64,000 nucleotides of DNA from Zanthoxylum bungeanum (Eukaryota > Streptophyta > Magnoliopsida > Sapindales > Rutaceae), in assembly GCA_019454045.1 (NCBI GenBank), contig SKCR01021436.1:182797-246796 (forward strand), given 5' to 3'. Shown piece after piece: positions 20,819 through 31,065 of this stretch (positions within the stretch are counted from its first letter, which is position 1; the number at the start of each line of letters is the position of its first letter). The notes under the pieces are model-generated. The model made no database searches. It was not told the origin of the DNA and saw nothing but the letters and a program-made list of their open reading frames with translations. A program made the position numbers and the translations under genes.

Positions 20819-20866
20819 AGCAAAGGAAAGAAGAGGAGATGATGAGAATTTGGTTGTGTTGGCCTT

Positions 20867-20874
20867 CTATTTAA
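20867..20874 (-). promoter_or_regulatory. TATA-like box of PHT1
   Basis: The minus strand reads ACTTAAATAGAAGG, a TATA-like TTAAATAG about 50 bp upstream of the predicted intron donor. Transcription would start near 20,840, giving a very short first exon. Confidence 0.45.
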
Positions 20875-20922
20875 GTTGGTGAGAGATCACACAAGGAGCA
20901 GAATCAGCTCCGGCATCTAATG

Positions 20923-20930
20923 GCATATAC
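20923..20930 (-). promoter_or_regulatory. P1BS site (PHR1-binding), proximal
   Basis: GCATATAC fits the P1BS consensus GNATATNC, the site bound by PHR1-type MYB factors during phosphate starvation. It lies about 50 bp upstream of the TATA-like box, a typical place in PHT1 promoters. The consensus is short, so the context carries the weight. Confidence 0.65.
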
Positions 20931-21084
20931 CTTCAATTTTCAATATAAATTATTGTCAACGATCCTTGCAGCCTTGTTTTTATCTTTAATTTCTTAATTA
21001 ATTTATAGTCCTTAAAATTAACTATGTGCCAATTGCCAGGTTATTTTCTGCGATATTTCCCCTGTATACAAATTTCCTATGGCA

Positions 21085-21092
21085 GTATATCC
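21085..21092 (-). promoter_or_regulatory. P1BS site (PHR1-binding), distal
   Basis: GTATATCC fits GNATATNC. It lies about 155 bp beyond the proximal site. Two such sites within about 250 bp of a phosphate transporter TATA region support phosphate-starvation control. Confidence 0.6.
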
Positions 21093-22137
21093 GTCACAAT
21101 TTACAAGACATATGCTGTTTTATTCGGTTAATGTCGAGCTTTGTCTCTTTTTTGTTTTTTACACTTTGGTTTGTTTGGTCATCTTTATCCTATATTTTAT
21201 TTATTTGGATTTTGGAGTTAATAGCTTATGGGCATATAATTCATGTTAATTATCTGCTAATTACGTTATTTTGACAAATAGATATATAAATTTTGCAGCT
21301 CATGCAAATGCACATGCATGCTGGCAATCAAGCCTAAAACAATGTCCCATGATTCAGTGTCTGGTAGGAGGCTTAATTACCAATTAACTTTTGGGTCATA
21401 GGTTGCAGAAATTGTAAGCTCCTTTTATGGCTCCACTTGTTTTAAAATAGAAAACAACTAATCAAAAATGATAAGTCTACAAGAAATTCAAATTTGAAGA
21501 AGAGAATTTCTTGCCACATGCCTATTGGTGCCATGATTGATTAATTAAGTCTATAGTCAAATTTGTGAAATATACAGAGTAATTGAGCTGTGTATGTTTT
21601 TTTTTTTTAATATTTAAGGAATGGTCAACACATCATACTAATCCACTAGCAGATGTGAACATCAATACAAGCAAGAAATAGGAGTACCATCATAATGGGA
21701 ACAAGCATTATTATAAGGTCATTAATTACATATTATACTTAAAATTAGTATCATGTTATTTGTTTTTCCTCATTATTGCCGGCTTGCATATAGCTAGACA
21801 TGAACGAAATTGATATAATTTTGTTCTTGTACTATTTTAATTTTAATAATTATTCTTTTGTTAAAAACTAATTTGCACAAATTCCATCTTCTCAAAAGGC
21901 AAAAGTCCCAAATGATTAAATTCCATTTACTGGTCAAATTTGCATTATCTAATCTGTCACCATCTTGATTAGCAATCAAATTAATTAGCTTGTTAACACA
22001 TATCATAGGGGGGGAAAATCCGTCCTTTGTACTTAAACATCAAAGAATTTGAAGTCATTGAAAATCGAAAATTTTTATAAGCATTCACATTTAATTAACA
22101 TAATTGAAGCCGTGTTCTGTAATTAATTTTGAAATTA
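21093..22137. other. PHT1 upstream and intergenic sequence
   Basis: AT-rich, no gene recognised on either strand. Open frames at 21,026-21,274 and 21,794-22,006 are low-complexity and lack family features. Confidence 0.5.
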
Positions 22138-23161
22138 TGTAAAGTTCTCACCCTATACATTTATTGGGAATAGGTGTAACCAATGGAATTATAAAAATCT
22201 ATTATATCTAAGACACATCTAAGTTAGAATTTCTATAACTAGAATTCAAGCACCGTTAAGTGTAAGCAATCAATAGCAGGAAATAATCAAATACAAAATA
22301 AATTGCGAAAGTAAACAAATAAGAAGCATAATTATTTATGAAGTGGAAAAATTTTTATGGAGAAAAATCACTTTGGTATTGGTTACCACCAAAATAAACT
22401 ATACAAGAAAACTTACAAAAATGGTAAAAAAAACTTAAGCAACGACTTTGCTGACTCTATTTCCCACTACTGTAATAACCCAAATAACTCCGTGAGCCTG
22501 CACCAAGCTGCTTTTTTTTAGAACCTCTAAGGTCTCAGTGAATCAATTCTGTGAACTCGCAATGTTGGAACTCCGATCACCAATCTCCACCTTAGAAATC
22601 TGAAGGTTTAAGCTATTGGCTTGGTTCGTATTTGTAGGCTTGATAATGGTTGAAAAGAGAGAGATCACTCAAAAGGAAGAAGACATGAGATCTGAGACTT
22701 CAAGGATGTGTACTCTCAATAAGATTGAAACTCAAGGTTCTCTTAGGTTTTTGATATGTGTTTCCAACCCAGGTGAAGATGCCAAAATTTTATCTTTATA
22801 GGTAGGGTTTGCCAAGATCAAAAGAATCTTCAAAACATGTCTAAAATTACCAAAAAATGCAAGGGCGTTCGAACTCCACTTGAACGCGTGGTGAACGCAA
22901 ATAGTTATGTAAGTCACTTGAACGCGAAGCCACTAAAAAGTTTCGTTCGAATCTTGGACGAACGCAACTCGAACGAGAAGATATTAAAAGGTTTCATTCG
23001 AACAGATTAGAGCACGCAACTTGCATGCGAAGCCTTTGGAACGTTCGAACTCAACTCGAACAGGAGCTCTGAAATCTTCATCTAATGTCGTCCAATCAAC
23101 CCAGATCTTCAAGACTTATTATCACTCAATTCACCTTAGTTTGTTACGAAATTTTCTAACA
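22138..23161 (-). repeat. LTR of SIRE-like copia family (3' position)
   Basis: 1024 bp parallel to 55,137-56,134 along its whole length: both hold TCTAAGACA, AGTCAATAG/ATCAATAG, ACCTGCACCAAGC, GAACGCCACTTGAACGCGTGG-like and TTGTTAC-AAATTT blocks in the same order. On the minus strand it begins TGTTAGAAAATTTCG (partner TGTTGGTAAATTCTG) and ends CTTTACA. It lies downstream of RNase H and env-like sequence of a copia element, so it is placed as its 3' LTR. Divergence is high by eye, indicating age. No matching target duplication with 56,135 was found. Confidence 0.7.
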
Positions 23162-23539
23162 CATAAACCCACAATACTCCATATTTGGCATTTCGTGAAA
23201 AAACCACATAATACAAGGATTAAGTAATTTAAGAACATAAATAGTCATTGTCCGCCATCAAGACACAGACTTATTATATTTCGACTCATTCTAGTCCTAA
23301 ATCTTGAATGAGATGCAGATGTCAACCTGTTCACCTGAAACCATCACAAACATAATATCTGTGAAAAGCAAGAGAAACAACAAGAACATAAATAAACATT
23401 ATAAATTGCAATTGTATAATCAAATCATGTCAAATTTAAATAAACTATAATTTTATTAATCAAATCAAGTCAAAACACAATGCAATTTCAGAATAACACA
23501 CATCGTTACCAGTTGACATGTAGAAATATCTCCCCCTCC

Positions 23540-25420
23540 TTGTCACGAAGGACAGAGGTACAACAAAAATGAAAGACAAACAAGATCGGTACTCGGAGTC
23601 GTCATAATCAAAGGCAGAGTCGCTGGCAGAACCATCGCCACTGGCATCAGTATCTTCATAATGGGCACGCTAATAAAGCCAATATACGAGCATCGCAACT
23701 GAGACATCCCAGTGCGAACCTTGCTATGCCTAGTGCGAACCTCGTTGAGTCCATTGCGAACCTCGTTGAGCCCACTGAACATAAGCATAAGCTAAGACAT
23801 CATAGACATCTAGTTCTCCAACAAGTGATGATAGAGATCTGGAGGTGTGCCCGTAAAGGATGAGGGAGAAGTAGTGGTGGAGGAAGCAGCGATGGAAAAA
23901 AGGCTGAGCAGAGGAAGTTAGGAAAAAGAAGGGTATGTCGGAGGAGCGACATGAGAAGATCAAATTGTCAAAGTTTACTTCCCGATCGGTTTCATGAGCG
24001 GGAGAGAAGCATCATGAACATTATTGTTAAAAACCCGATTGAAATCGCAAAATCATACATTTTTACGATTCTAGCAGGCTAAAACTTTTTAAAACGAGCA
24101 AAAATTACAATTAGGATAAAATCAGGTAAAATCTCTTTTTAGGGCTTAAAATCATACTATTTTAAGCAAAATCACATGATTTTACAGTTGATCGAAACGA
24201 CAACGTTTTTCTTTGATCAACTTCTTAAAGCCTTTTTGCATTAACAAAATCAAACAATGACGAAGAAGAAACCCTAGGAACAAAGATCGATTTGAGAAGA
24301 AACCCAAAATCAAACAACGACGGTGTTTTGTGTTTGGTTTATAAATTATGATATTGTGTTATAAACTTAAAATTTAGCACATTCATGATCTGTTATAAAT
24401 TATAATTTAGCCTGTTTGGTTCTAATTTTTTTTTTTTTTTTTTATTGTTGATTGAATATTGAATATGAATAGATGTCTTCAAGTTCTTTAAAAAAATTTG
24501 CAACAAGATCAAAATTGAATATTGAATATTTTTTGTTAACTTGTTTTTTTTGCATGGAGTTTTGTGACTTTTGTTATTATGTTAACTTATTTGCAACTTG
24601 TGAACTTGTTTGTTGATTTAAATCCATGAAACTTTATGTATGATCTTATTTTTATGTTGTAAGTGTCATTAAATCAAATAGTTGATAAAATCTTATGATT
24701 TTACGATTTGATTTTTCGAATCCTCCAATGATTTTAGAAAAAAAAGTGATTTTAACAACCTTGATCATGAACGAAGTCCGTAACCAACACATGTAATGAT
24801 CTTGAAAACCATAAGGAAGTGAATGCATATAGTGCACCTCATTGCGAGTGTGAATAATCTCGCGAATAATGAGGTCAGTAAGATTAGTAGACAGACCCAG
24901 TTCGATGACATAAAGAAAATGAGGAGCGAGAGAGGCTGGGTGTTGACATGATAATTAGAAAGCAGGATGTGGTAGACAATCTGGACCATGACCATACGCC
25001 TAGGGGTACTCAAGATGATCAACTAAGGGAATGGACATGATCCGATAAAGGACCTCAAGATAAATCTATAATCGCGACCAAAATCAGTGAAGGTGATGGG
25101 GTCAGAGACCTCCATGTTTGCTTAAAACTCCTAGACCAGTGCCTTAAAAAGAGCAACAAAGCCTGACATGAGAGAACCCCACACCGATTCTTCGGCCTCA
25201 TTGACATTGCATTCAAGAAATAGCTTGTATTTGGAGAAATTATCAGTATGAAGACGAAAAGCTTTAGCACTTGGAAACTTATCACAGGGAATGCAGTCGC
25301 ATGAACGCTTCTTTGAGCCGCTGGTTTTATGAGGCTTCTAAAAACACAAGGAGAACTAATAAGAGTAGACAATAAAGATATGAAACTAGGTATGGATGGG
25401 CCTTTGGTATTGAACAATTA
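23540..25420 (-). pseudogene. Env-like / plant transposon protein region, decayed
   Basis: Outside the 24,020-24,763 insertion, the minus strand reads KRSCDCIPCDKFPSAKAFRL, KYKLFLECNVNEAEESVWGS, PITFTDFGRDYRFILRSFIG and, after more breaks, FASYDLAVMYC-like text and an acidic end (SGDGSASDSAFDYDDSEY). The pattern resembles the 'putative plant transposon protein' domain common in env-like ORFs of SIRE-type copia elements. Many frameshifts and stops. The role of these proteins is unknown; I do not assign one. Confidence 0.4.
24020..24763. mobile_element. MITE-like insertion with 9-bp duplication
   Basis: Flanked by identical ATCATGAAC copies (24,011-24,019 and 24,764-24,772). The ends are inverted repeats built on TTGTTAAAA (start ATTATTGTTAAAAACCC; reversed end CAAGGTTGTTAAAATCAC), with further AAAATCAT repeats inside both ends. 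At 744 bp, without coding capacity, it is a non-autonomous DNA element. A 9-bp duplication points to Mutator-type, although 8-bp hAT-type cannot be ruled out because one flanking base could be chance. Confidence 0.7.
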
Positions 25421-26584
25421 ACAAAATCACAAACCTAGAATAGATATCAAATTCCAAAATCCTTAACTCTAATGGAGAAAAATACCAATAAGGAATAGAA
25501 GAAAAGTACCTTGATTTGAGGAAGAGACCAAGGGAGAAGACTAGAAGTCACGAATTAGATAAATGAGGAGCAACTTGATGGGAGTAGGAATAAGAGGTGA
25601 AGTGGAGATGTGTTTTGAGAGAGAAAGAGAGAGGTGTTTCAATATGAAAAAGAAGGTAGATGTTGAAATACCAGGTCGCATTCGAAAGCTCTCACGAACG
25701 CGTCTCGCACGCCTGCCCACTTGGCAGTTACGTTGAAATGGAACACGAATGTGCTATGCATGTAAAGACTTTGGAAAGAACCATCAGAATGATAAACACA
25801 CAACATATGTACACCAAACTAGAAAACACACATGCATTACTCAAGCAATTTACAAGACCGAATGATGCCACGACTCGGTATGATGGTTAGACAAGAGACA
25901 CGCCCACACATACGAATCAGAGCAACGACGAACATAATATAAGACGCATTGTGTACCAAGTGCTTGAGTATAAGAAATGTGCAAAGTGCATTTGAAACTT
26001 TAGATCTTATTCTATAGACTAAACCTAGCAAAAAAAAAGTCTGAACTCAAGAGCTTATAGAGCAATCAGAGAGGTATTCAAACCTAACACCTTTAGGACA
26101 TGAAGATAAGCAATATTAGTTTCATACTATCATTGTATCCCCTAAATATGAGCTCATGAATAAAACTCTTTTAGTACTTTAATTTAAATACTTGAAGCTC
26201 ATTTAAATTTTTTCTTTACTTGAAGGGTATAACATCATGACAGCTAATCAAAGGTAATACTTAACTGATATTGTATAAAAAAGAGTTCAAGACTGCCAAT
26301 TCAAGACACCGTACATGAGATCACGTCTCAAGCGAGAAATAAAACTGTGTGTGAGAAATGTCAAGCACAAGAGACATAAGGAACTCACATCATCCCTATA
26401 CACGATCTTATACGAATGATGGAGGCACATGAATAAATACCTATCAAGCATACACGGAAAACCATAAACCATAAACATGAGAGAAGCACATAAGAGTTGT
26501 GTCCTAGGTAATTCCCTTCATATTTTTATCATGAAAATAATAATAAAACTGACTCACACACGGAAAACCATAAACTTGTTGGTA

Positions 26585-26665
26585 TGTAGAATTATATCCC
26601 AAGTGCAGACTATACTACTATCCATTCGGAGTCAGCTATGAAATTTATTTCCGGGTGTTCATCCT
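26585..26665 (+). mobile_element. Short fragment of family X
   Basis: About 75 bp here (CCCAAGTGCAGACTATACTA, TCCATTCGGAGTCAGCTATG, TTCATCCTATATACC) parallels 3222-3300 of the large LTR with roughly three quarters of positions matching by eye. It is a relic of another copy of that family. Confidence 0.5.
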
Positions 26666-26829
26666 ATATACCGAACAAACTTATAAAGATGACAGACTCA
26701 AGTGACAACATGCGAAGACAAGCATGAGACATAAACAAGAAATAGTAAAATACAAAAGGACTTGAGATGAATAGAAAAAACAAATAAAAATATACACACA
26801 TACACACATGAAATGCAATGAATCAAGGA

Positions 26830-27115
26830 GAGTTGCACACGACAATGGCTGGCCGAAGGAACTCAAACCGCAGATTGTCAAGAGTTTTGGTAAGAAGATC
26901 AGCGAGTTGGAGCTTAGTAGGAATATACTAAAGGAGAACGACTTTGGATTAAACCAGATCTTGAATGAAATGGTGACGTATATCAATATGTTTATTCTGA
27001 GAGTGTTGAATAGGGTTTTTATATGCTAATACCACTGGATTATTACAAAACACAGTCATGGTGTCTTGAGTAATCCCATAATCACTCAACATTTTAGTAC
27101 AACAGCAACTAGCAG
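26830..27115 (-). pseudogene. Copia RNase H C-terminal remnant
   Basis: The minus strand reads SCCCTKMLSDYGITQDTMTV, FCNNPVVLAYKNPIQHSQNK, HIDIRHHFIQDL (stop), YIPTKLQLADLLTKTLDNLR. These are the last RNase H blocks of SIRE-type copia pol, with one in-frame stop after HFIQDLV. It ties the 22-27 kb segment to a copia element on the minus strand. Confidence 0.8.
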
Positions 27116-27129
27116 CCCGAGATTGATTT

Positions 27130-27350
27130 CCTTAGCAAACCTGATCCGATTCGATTACTATTGAATCGAATCAGATTTTATTCGATTCGATTTGAATACT
27201 TATCAGATCAGATAAGTTTGATGTGATAATGAATCTGAATCCGATAGTGAATCCGAATTTGATAATAGATTCGAATTTGATAACTGATCCGAATAAGTTT
27301 AATTTGATAACGAATCTGAATTTGATAGCGGATCCGAATTATAACATCTC
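27130..27350. repeat. Degenerate GAATCCGAATTTGATA repeat
   Basis: At least ten short units of the form GAATC(T/C)GAA / GATAA(C/T)GAATC alternate over about 220 bp. The first part contains an inverted pair (GATTCGATT...GAATCGAATC). It could be the subterminal repeat region of a DNA transposon, possibly the hAT element whose coding part is at 49,495-51,230, but this is inference. Confidence 0.45.
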
Positions 27351-27760
27351 AATTCCTAAATTGACAAATTTAGTCCTAAATATTAGTCCCAAATAACAAT
27401 TACACAATACACAAATCACTACTCACTACAATTGCAATCAAACAACAGCATTAACAAATAAGTCCAAAATCAGTAAACTACCATCCACAATCCACATCCA
27501 AGTATCCAAAATCCAGCAAGCGTCCAGCAATAGTACGTAATAACATGAATTATAATCTCAGCTAAAGTAAATAATAACATGATAGTCTCAATATGATCTA
27601 CCAATATAGCCAACCTACTATGTGTAATAAATTAATGATCGGTTTCATTAAGACACTATTAACCTAACCTCTTCAGTCTTAACTTACCCAACAATACAAA
27701 CATAAGCAACTAATAAGCATGCTAAATTACAAGTTATGGGTAATTAAATACTAATAATAA
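27351..27760. other. No gene seen (flank of Athila-like element 2)
   Basis: AT-rich sequence without coding signal, between the short repeats and the LTR end at 27,761. If the nesting model is right, it was continuous with 49,015 onward before the Athila-like insertion. Confidence 0.4.
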
Positions 27761-29078
27761 TGGACACGCTCGAAAAGTGGTCTTTTACTCCCAAGTATAA
27801 GAGTGTCGAAGTAATAAAATAACCCGGTGAGTCCGGGGTCGATCCAGAGAGAAGAGATTTAGCAAAATAGAATAATGAACAATGCGGAAATGAAAAGTTT
27901 GCTTTGTTGAAGTAGTTGGAGGATTTTAGGTTGTAATACAATAATAGAAGGAAATGCTGGAGTTAGGGGATCCACTTTTAGTCTTTTAAACATTTAAAAA
28001 TCTTGCTTTATCATAATTTATAAATTGCCATTTTTACCCACTTAATCTATTACAGGAATTAATTATGCCAATAAAAAGAACCAGCCATAAAAGCAGAGTA
28101 GTCATTTCTGTCAATAATTAGTCATACCAAGGTACTAAGCATGCCAAAAATATAAAACCAGCCATAAAAGCGGTGATACCATTTGTCTATAACAAGTCCT
28201 ACTAAGGTACTTAATTATGCCAAAATCGTATAAAACCAGCCATATAGGTGGTGGAAACATAAAACCAGCCATAAAGGCAGTAGAAAGGTAAAACCAGTCA
28301 TAAAGGCGGTAGAAAGATAAAACCAATCATAAAGGCGGTAGAAAGATTGTCAATAATTAATCTAGAATTAAATCAAGTTTTAATCATTAGATTTCAAATT
28401 TATTATAATAAGAAGCGAGTTTAATCTATGTTTCTATTATAAAAGCTTCACCCTTACCCCATCAGAAAAGAAATTAGCTACTCATTTTGTAATAAAACAT
28501 ACTCGTACTTTTATTATTGAAAGAAAAAGACATTATAAAAAGCTTTAAGTAAATAAACAAACAAGACTCTCTCCAAGATTTACAGAGGAATCATGAAAGA
28601 AAGTATGAAAATTTCTAATGTCGGACGCTCCTATTTATAGGCAACTTTGCCACCCAGACTAATAAAACGTATCAGAGAATGGTGAAGCCACGTTGGGGAC
28701 ACGTGTCAGAGAATGGCGAAGGCACGTTGTAAGACACGTGTCGCGACGCAATGCTTGCAGAATTTACGACGTGCTTGTAGAATTTACGACGTGATTGCAG
28801 AATTTACGATGTGCTTACAGAATTTACGATGTGCTTGCAGAATTTACGATGTGCTTGCAGAATTTCCATTTTTTTATTATTTTTTCACGTCTGATTTGTC
28901 CCGTCGAGCTTCCGAGCAGTATTTTTCCTGACAAAAATATAAAATAACACAGTAAAAGCACTCAAAGCATAAATTTAAAATTATTTCACAAATGTGTCAA
29001 TTTAAGGGGATTAGTGAAACTATAAGTGTAAATGATTAACTTATCGTCTAATAAGTATGCAGTTTTTAGTATTCATCA
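27761..29078 (-). repeat. 3' LTR of Athila-like element 2
   Basis: 1318 bp; on the minus strand TGATGAATACTAAAAACTG to GAGCGTGTCCA. Contains a TATAAATAG box (minus, about 28,632-28,640), tandem CCAGCCATAAAGGCGGTAGAAAGATAAAA-type units (about 28,225-28,345, about 30 bp each), CACGTTGxxGACACGTGTC units (GACACGTGTC at 28,698-28,707 and 28,733-28,742), and six 20-22-bp units of CTTGCAGAATTTACGACGTG (28,752-28,870). The 5' LTR has the same features. Confidence 0.9.
28752..28870 (+). repeat. 20-22-bp tandem repeat CTTGCAGAATTTACGAYGTG
   Basis: Six copies in the 3' LTR. The partner array in the 5' LTR is at 48,702-48,805 (five copies), split from the rest of that LTR by the copia insertion. Confidence 0.85.
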
Positions 29079-29090
29079 CACCCCCAACCA
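29079..29090 (-). other. Polypurine tract of Athila-like element 2
   Basis: The minus strand reads TTGGGGGTG directly before the LTR start TGATGAATAC, the same arrangement as at 411-420 in element 1. Confidence 0.7.
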
Positions 29091-29365
29091 GCTTATTACT
29101 AGTCTCTAGTAATTCAAGCGGAAGAAAAATTCTTATCTAAGTCAACAATTGTTTTCTTTCTTTCTGAATGATCAAATAAATTACTTCTCCTGTACTTTTT
29201 TACCATTCTTCCATATACTCAAAACATGGTATATAATCAATATATTGTGCCCACAATATCACATGTATTTATTGAAAAGAGAGTAATATTTATGTCCTAA
29301 AATTATATTAGAGTTTACACACATTTTTTGACAGTGAAAGTTTATTTATAAACATATCTTCAATC

Positions 29366-29850
29366 CATGTATCGAAATTTGGGCCAGTGACTCTCAAACC
29401 AGTTGGTTTTAGGGCACTAGGTGTTAAGACACCCCTACAGACTTAATTGCTCGGATCTCAGATAAATAGTGCCTAAAACATATCTTCAATCCGTGTATCG
29501 AACTTTGGGCCAATGACTCCCAAACCAGTTGGTTTTAGGGCACTAGGTGTTAAGACACCCATACAGGCTTAATTGCTCGGATCTCGGATAAACAGTGTCT
29601 AAAATATATCTTCAATCCATGTATCGAACTTTGGGTCAGTGAGTCCCAAACCAGTTGGTTTTAGGGCACTAGGTGTTAAGACACCCCTATGGGCTTAATT
29701 GCTCGAATCTCAGATAAACAGTGTCCGATTTCCTTAAGCTTTCTTTTTACAATTGTAACGAGTTTTGGGCCAATAATTCCCAGACCAGTTGGCCTTAGGG
29801 TACTAAGTGTTAAAACACCATTTCGGACTTAATTGCTCCGTTTGAAAGGC
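29366..29850 (+). repeat. About 123-bp tandem repeats near the 3' LTR
   Basis: Three near-identical units begin ATATCTTCAATCCRTGTATC (29,357, 29,480 and 29,605) with GGGCCAGTGACTCYCAAACC, AGTTGGTTTTAGGGCACTAG, GTGTTAAGACACCC and GCTTAATTGCTCGGATCTC. A fourth partial unit (about 29,760-29,850) is more divergent. GGTGTTAAGACACC is partly palindromic. No reading frame. Lies in the non-coding 3' region of the element. Confidence 0.85.
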
Positions 29851-30414
29851 TACGAAACGAACTTTATTCAAACTTCTCTTTTTTTTTTGCATAATAAAAA
29901 ATTTCACTATTTTTAGGTGTTACCTCCAACAAATTAAAGAACTGAATATTACAGAATTTTCACTTACCACCTATGGTCATATGTTACCATATTGTTGATA
30001 ATATCTGCCAGACGAGCATATAATATCAAATTTAATCAATGTTATGGAGAATTCACAAATTTAAATGATTCAAAAAGAAAGGAACGATAAATAACTTGTT
30101 ATGAAGTATATTGAGGTGCGTCTCAGGAGTGAAAACTCCTTACACAGCCACCTCTGAACAAAAATTCCACTTGGTTTAGAAAATAAATTTGTTGTTAGTT
30201 TGTGTGTATATATATGGATATATATTTTTACACACAAAATAACAACACAGTAAAAACTAACATCAATGAAACAGACATAAACATGAAAATTATTTATTTC
30301 CTAAACTATCCTATCCCCCCAACCAAAACGAGACATTGTCCTCAATGTTTAAAGAAAGAAAGAGTTTAGAAGATATCACCTGGTTATTGTGGAATTGACA
30401 GTTATAACTAAAGA
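29851..30414. other. Non-coding 3' region of Athila-like element 2
   Basis: AT-rich sequence between the 123-bp repeats and the LOG-like pseudogene. No reading frame or clear signal seen. Confidence 0.45.
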
Positions 30415-31065
30415 TTACAGATTAAGGTCCAGGTTTACTTTGCGCTTTTTGCCACGATAGTTACCAGACCAGTTCAACTTGGAAAGAATATGGTCAATTT
30501 TTGGTTCATAAGCTAAGAGTTGGTAAATTAAATCATCAGTTGTTCGTACAGTTAGTAATATCTCTTACCGGTTTTGAAATAAACCAATTCCTTTTGGCAT
30601 CTTCAAGAAATACAAAAAGAAAATCTAAAATCCATTAACATTAAACAGCCTAATAGGTTTTTGGTGAATATTCAAGTTTGCCCATGACGCAACAGTGAAT
30701 ATTTCTTCCAACGTTCCGAGCCCACCTGGTAAAGCAATGAAAGCATTAGCATGATTGATCATTTCAGTGAGTCTTTCAGACATACCTGGGACAATACATT
30801 CTTCTCCATTCGATTTTCCGATTATGTGGCTTTTTGATAAAGGTTTTGGGATGATCCTCAAAACTTGACTTCCACCTTCTTGTACAGCTTTTGAAATACA
30901 CCCCATCAGTCCAAGATTGTCACCGCCATATACTAAATGCCTAATTCTGTTTGCCATAACTCTAACCAATTCTCTTGCTCCCTCAACATATTCTGGTTTA
31001 GTTCCGGAGCTAGTTCCATAAAATACACATATATTAGTGAATCATCATTTTGAAGTTGTCTCCAT
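30415..31065 (-). pseudogene. Captured intronless LOG-like (cytokinin-activating) gene
   Basis: From ATG at 31,065 to TAA at 30,415 is 651 bp (about 217 codons), the full LOG length, with no intron. The reading runs ICVFYGTSSGTKPEYVEGA, VYGGDNLGLMGCISKAVQEG, RIIPKPLSKSHIIG, MSERLTEMINHANAFIALPG, PGGLGTLEEIFTVASWANLN, IHQKPIRLFNVNGF, then after damage TTDDLIYQLLAYEPKIDHIL and a basic GKKRKVNL end. LOG enzymes release active cytokinin bases from nucleoside monophosphates; the PGGxGTxxE catalytic motif is intact. Damage: tandem stops at codons 7-8, a stop after NVNGF and one or more frameshifts beyond it. A minus TATAAAT at 31,118-31,124 may be chance. It sits between integrase and 3' LTR of an Athila-like element, in the same orientation, so I infer capture, probably from an mRNA. 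Confidence 0.8.

Larger units (their letters stand above)
23162..27120 (-). mobile_element. 3' half of SIRE-like copia element
   Basis: On the minus strand: RNase H end (about 27,115-26,830), about 1.4 kb of decayed sequence, an env-like/plant-transposon-protein region (about 25,420-23,540), then GACAAGGAGGGGGAGATA (about 23,530-23,550), the purine-rich motif usual near the 3' end of SIRE-type elements. This matches the order pol, env-like, LTR of SIRE/Maximus elements. The missing 5' half is proposed to be 51,850-56,134, now 25 kb away because of nested insertions. Confidence 0.55.
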
